The position numbers and the translations under genes were made by a program. From Nonomuraea turcica (GTDB lineage: Bacteria; Actinomycetota; Actinomycetes; Streptosporangiales; Streptosporangiaceae), in NCBI RefSeq assembly GCF_030718205.1, contig NZ_JAUZQF010000008.1, positions 1 to 64,000 on the forward strand: a DNA stretch of 64,000 bases, in the 5' to 3' direction. Below, piece by piece: positions 60,998 through 64,000 of the stretch. The stretch's first letter is position 1, and every line of letters begins with the position of its first letter. Under the pieces are notes generated by a model that did no database searches, was not told the DNA's origin, and saw nothing but the letters and a program-made list of their open reading frames with translations.

Positions 60998-61253
60998 GCA
61001 AACCCTCCGACAGATCAGGTAAGGAGGTAAGCCATGGGCCAATATGTCATGACATTCATATGACGTAAAGACCTGCACATATTGCCGAGGAGATGCACCG
61101 CATATTGCGTCTTCGACCGGACAGTGGCCATCTAACAACCGAACACTGGACGATGTGAAGAGCTGAAGCGTGCGACGATCCTCGCCACGCCTGGATCCGT
61201 TCGTCGTGGGACGACCAGCTCATCGACCCTAGACTGCCGTTCGGGAGGATTTC
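60998..61253. promoter_or_regulatory. divergent control region of CUT1/mannosidase operon and iolD
   Basis: It contains the palindrome ATGTCATGACAT (61044-61055) and repeated CATATTG half-sites: CAATATG at 61040-61046, CATATTG at 61078-61084 and 61101-61107 (23 bp apart), and CATATG at 61057-61062. Regularly spaced half-sites between two divergent catabolic units indicate one shared regulator, probably LacI/GntR/DeoR type, which is not encoded in this window. Confidence 0.6.
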
Positions 61254-63113
61254 ATGACGACCCGGTTGACCGTGGCGCAGGCCGTCGTACGTTTCCTGGC
61301 CCACCAGTGGAGCGAGCGCGACAGCGTGCAACGCAGGTTCTTCGGCGGCTGCACGGGCATCTTCGGACACGGCAACGTCGCGGGTCTGGGCCAGGCACTG
61401 GCCACCTCGACGGAAAACCTGCCCTACCACTTGAGCCGCAACGAGCAGGCCATGGTCCACACGGCCGCCGCCTACGCCCGGGCCAGCAACCGGCTGGCCA
61501 CCTTGGCCTGCACGACGTCGATCGGCCCCGGCGCCACCAACATGATCACTGGCGCGGCCGGCGCCACCATCAACCGGCTCCCGGTGCTTCTCCTGCCCGG
61601 CGACATCTTCTCCACCCGCGTGGCCGGTCCGGTGCTCCAGGAGCTGGAGGAGCAGCGCTCGTACGACATCTCGGTCAACGACTGCTTCAAGCCGGTCTCC
61701 CGCTACTGGGACCGGATCAACCGCCCCGAGCAGCTGCCGTCCGCGCTGCTGGCGGCCATGCGCGTACTCACCGACCCGGCCGAGACCGGCGCGGTGACGA
61801 TCGCGCTCCCGCAGGACGTGCAGGCCGAGGCGTACGACTGGCCGGAGGAGCTGTTCGCCGACCGCGTCTGGCACATCCCCAGGCCCCGCCCCGAGCGTGC
61901 CGCTGTGTTCCGGGCCGCCCAGCTGGTCAAGTCGGCCGCACGCCCCCTGATCGTCGCGGGCGGCGGCACCATCTACAGCGACGCCACGGAGCAGCTGCGG
62001 CTCTTCGCCGAGACGTACGGCATCCCGGTGGCCGAGACGCAGGCAGGCAAGGGCGCACTCCCCTACGGGCACCCGCTCGCCGTGGGCGCCATCGGCGCCA
62101 CCGGCACGACCGCGGCCAATGCGCTGGCCCGCGAGGCCGACCTGATCATCGGCGTCGGCACCCGCTACAGCGACTTCACCACCGCCTCCCGGACGATCTT
62201 CGCCCCCGACGCGCGCTTCCTCAACATCAACATCACCGGCTTCGACGCCGCCAAGCTGTCGGGCCTGCAGCTGGTGGCCGACGCCCGGGAGGGGCTCGCG
62301 GAGCTGGCCGAGGCGTTCGCGGGCTGGCGCGGAGTGCCGGACGACTACCGTGAGCGGGCCGCCGGGCTGACCCGGGCGTGGGACGCGGCCGTGGAGGCGG
62401 CGTACGCGCTGGAGGGTTCCCCGCCGCCGCAGTCGGCGGTGATCGGCGCCGTCAACACGGCCGCGAGCGACGACGGCGTGGTGGTGTGCGCGGCCGGCTC
62501 GATGCCCGGCGACCTGCACAAACTCTGGCGGCCGAGCGGCCCGGGCAACTACCACGTCGAATACGGCTACTCCTGCATGGGCTACGAGATCGCGGGCGGG
62601 CTGGGCGTCAAGATGGCGGCCCCGGAGCGTGAGGTGTTCGTGCTGGTGGGCGACGGCTCCTACCTGATGATGGCCCAGGAACTCGTCACGGCGATCTCCG
62701 AGGGCATCAAGCTGATCGTCGTCCTGGTGGACAACTCCGGCTTCGCCTCCATCGGCCACCTGTCGGAGAGTGTCGGCGCGCAGCGGCTCGGCACCTCCTA
62801 CGCCTACCGCGGCGGCGGCCGGTTCGACGGCGGCCCGCTGCCGGTGGACCTGGCCGCGAACGCCGCCAGCCTGGGCGCGTCCGTGTTGCGGGCGGAGTCG
62901 GTCGCCGACCTGCGCAAGGCGCTCGACACAGCGCGCTCCGCGACGGAGACCACGGTCATCTACGTCCGCACCGACCGCATGGCGGACGACGCGCCGTCCT
63001 CCGAGGCATGGTGGGACGTGCCCGTGGCGCAGGTGGGCACGCCGGACGCTCTGCGGGAGGCGTACGAGGCGAACAAGCGCTCCCAGCACCCGCACCTCAC
63101 TCCACCGGTTTGA
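61254..63113 (+). CDS. iolD: 3D-(3,5/4)-trihydroxycyclohexane-1,2-dione hydrolase
   Basis: 619 residues of the ThDP-dependent family. The N-terminus MTTRLTVAQAVVRFL and GGCTGIFGHGNVAGLGQAL are typical of IolD, as are NEQAMVHTAAAYARASNRL, TSIGPGATNMITGAA and ALPQDVQAEAYDWPEELF. The ThDP/Mg motif begins VGDGSYLMMAQELVTAI. IolD opens the ring of the diketone formed in inositol catabolism. The GAGGATTTC stretch places a GGAGG ribosome-binding site before ATG 61254. It is divergent from the CUT1 operon; other iol genes (iolB, iolC, iolG, iolA) are absent here. Confidence 0.93.
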   Translation: MTTRLTVAQAVVRFLAHQWSERDSVQRRFFGGCTGIFGHGNVAGLGQALATSTENLPYHLSRNEQAMVHTAAAYARASNRLATLACTTSIGPGATNMITGAAGATINRLPVLLLPGDIFSTRVAGPVLQELEEQRSYDISVNDCFKPVSRYWDRINRPEQLPSALLAAMRVLTDPAETGAVTIALPQDVQAEAYDWPEELFADRVWHIPRPRPERAAVFRAAQLVKSAARPLIVAGGGTIYSDATEQLRLFAETYGIPVAETQAGKGALPYGHPLAVGAIGATGTTAANALAREADLIIGVGTRYSDFTTASRTIFAPDARFLNINITGFDAAKLSGLQLVADAREGLAELAEAFAGWRGVPDDYRERAAGLTRAWDAAVEAAYALEGSPPPQSAVIGAVNTAASDDGVVVCAAGSMPGDLHKLWRPSGPGNYHVEYGYSCMGYEIAGGLGVKMAAPEREVFVLVGDGSYLMMAQELVTAISEGIKLIVVLVDNSGFASIGHLSESVGAQRLGTSYAYRGGGRFDGGPLPVDLAANAASLGASVLRAESVADLRKALDTARSATETTVIYVRTDRMADDAPSSEAWWDVPVAQVGTPDALREAYEANKRSQHPHLTPPV

Positions 63114-63161
63114 GCTCCAACTCGCGAGTCGACGGGTCTTCCAGAGAGCGTCATAGGCAGC

Positions 63162-63821
63162 ATGATGAGACGTATGAAATGGGTAACGTTCGACTGCTTT
63201 GGCACTCTTGTCGACTGGCGGCACGGCCTATTCACCAGCGCCGAGCTGATCGCGCCCGGCCAGGGGGCGCGCCTGCTGGAGGCGTACAACCGGCACGAGC
63301 AGGCCGTGCAGGCCGAGTCGCCGACGCTCCGCTATCGCCACGTCATGGCCGAGACGCTCCGCCGGGCCTGCGCGGAGGAGAAGGTGGAGCTGAACGAGGA
63401 CGACGCCACTGTGCCGGCCGCGACGATCCCCTACTGGCCGGTGTTCCCGGAGGTGGGGGCCGAACTGTCGGCGCTGCGGGCGGCCGGCTGGAATCTGGCG
63501 CTGCTCACCAACTGCGACCGCGACCTGATCGCCGAAACGCTGCGGCGGCTGCAGGTGCCGTTCGAGGCGGTGGTGACGTCGGAGGACGCGGGGGCGTACA
63601 AACCTGACAACGCCCACTTCGATCTGTTCAAACGCGCGCACCAGCCGTCTACCTGGGTGCACGTGGCGGGGAGTTATTTCCACGACATGGTGCCCGCCCA
63701 CCGGCTCGGCATCCGCCGCGTGTGGATCAACCGGCTGGGCGAGCGCGCCCCGGACGAGACGATCATCCAGAAGGTCCTGCCCGACCTGCACGGCGTGCTC
63801 ACCGCCGTCCAGGACGGTTAG
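63162..63821 (+). CDS. HAD-superfamily type II haloacid-dehalogenase-like hydrolase
   Basis: 219 residues; ATGs at 63162, 63165 and 63174 are possible. Motif I is FDCFGTLVDW, motif II TNCD, the Lys is in AYKPD, and motif IV is GSYFHDM. The overall pattern is that of L-2-haloacid dehalogenases, but these are often phosphatases of unknown substrate. It follows iolD by 48 bases, so it may be co-transcribed. Confidence 0.85.
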   Translation: MMRRMKWVTFDCFGTLVDWRHGLFTSAELIAPGQGARLLEAYNRHEQAVQAESPTLRYRHVMAETLRRACAEEKVELNEDDATVPAATIPYWPVFPEVGAELSALRAAGWNLALLTNCDRDLIAETLRRLQVPFEAVVTSEDAGAYKPDNAHFDLFKRAHQPSTWVHVAGSYFHDMVPAHRLGIRRVWINRLGERAPDETIIQKVLPDLHGVLTAVQDG

Positions 63822-64000
63822 CCGCGCTGCTCCAGCACATCCGCGATGCTCGCGAGGAACGAGTCCACATCCGCGATCAAGTAGCCGGATTTGAACAGCA
63901 CGGTCGAGAACTTCGCCTCGCGCACCTCCTTCGCCGTCACGGGGAAGTCGGTGGTGCCGCGTAAGGTGGCCACGATGCGGTCGAGGAAGGCGTCGACCTC
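63818..64000 (-). CDS. DivIVA-domain protein, C-terminal part (gene continues beyond the window)
   Basis: The last 60 codons of a minus-strand gene end with TAA at 63818-63820, overlapping the HAD stop. Two DivIVA-like half-repeats are visible: EVDAFLDRIVATLRG and VTAKEVREAKFSTVLFKSGYLIADVDSFLASI. They match the N-terminal membrane-curvature motif (F-x-x-V-x-F-x-x-G-Y-x-x-x-x-V-D-x-F-L) of small actinobacterial DivIVA proteins. One TTA leucine codon, rare in this GC-rich DNA, lies in the visible part. Confidence 0.85.
   Translation of the reverse strand, partial: EVDAFLDRIVATLRGTTDFPVTAKEVREAKFSTVLFKSGYLIADVDSFLASIADVLEQRG

Overview
The window is high-GC DNA with GTG/ATG starts, GTGA/ATGA gene overlaps and purine-rich ribosome-binding sites. 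This points to an actinobacterium; the gene mix (GH18 chitinases with CBM2/CBM5-12 and FN3 modules, SARP/AfsR-type regulator, Erm methylase, many CUT1/Pot transporters) suggests a filamentous soil actinomycete, perhaps Streptosporangiaceae-like. The genus is inference. I see no insertion sequence, prophage, CRISPR array or tRNA. Position 1 appears to abut the 5' end of a 16S rRNA gene read leftwards, because positions 1-195 look like an rrn leader with promoter and boxA.

Layout. 0.45-3 kb: AI-2E-type transporter, AraC regulator and a hypothetical alpha/alpha-toroid protein. 3.2-8.8 kb (minus): MacB-type export operon (Cys-repeat lipoprotein, adaptor, ATPase, permease) beside a histidine kinase and OmpR-type regulator, with a related sequence upstream of both units. 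8.8-11.7 kb: MoxR ATPase and a large metallopeptidase-VWA protein with a duplicated, degenerate HExxH site. 11.7-12.7 kb: Erm 23S rRNA methyltransferase preceded by a 21-codon Arg-rich leader ORF and a hairpin covering its ribosome-binding site. 12.7-15.8 kb: GT87-like membrane protein and an intact ORF that is a shrunken NarG lacking its cofactor ligands. 15.8-22.5 kb (minus): secreted hydrolase island with two GH18 chitinases, an M14 carboxypeptidase and a CBM35-GH5 cellulase; the chitinase and cellulase promoters share one operator in identical geometry. 22.5-29.4 kb: SBP56-type protein with a His-rich membrane partner, LLM flavoprotein, EstB-like hydrolase, LysE exporter, small membrane protein and an orphan NarL/DesK-type kinase. 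29.5-39.2 kb (plus): structured leader and DedA, DMT transporter, GT4, DUF998-like protein, mini-P450, PEP-mutase-like lyase, AfsR-like regulator and DHA2 exporter.

39.2-50.8 kb: a beta-lactamase-fold lipoprotein, then a polyamine/agmatine block. One minus operon runs aldehyde dehydrogenase-potA-potD-potB-potC-amine oxidase and ends in a hairpin terminator. A divergent Lrp/AsnC regulator follows, then a second minus operon of ureohydrolase, NCS1 permease and cyclase-family hydrolase. The expected job is uptake and stepwise oxidation of polyamines, with guanidino compounds opened by the ureohydrolase.

51-63.8 kb: an eight-gene, mostly overlapping minus operon (CUT1 binding protein, two permeases, ATPase, PHP hydrolase, IolE-like isomerase, Gfo/Idh/MocA oxidoreductase, GH38 alpha-mannosidase) divergent from iolD (plus a HAD hydrolase). 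The combination suggests a pathway for a mannosylated cyclitol or similar glycoside. It and the erm leader are the best candidates for undescribed biology. The window ends inside a DivIVA-domain gene.
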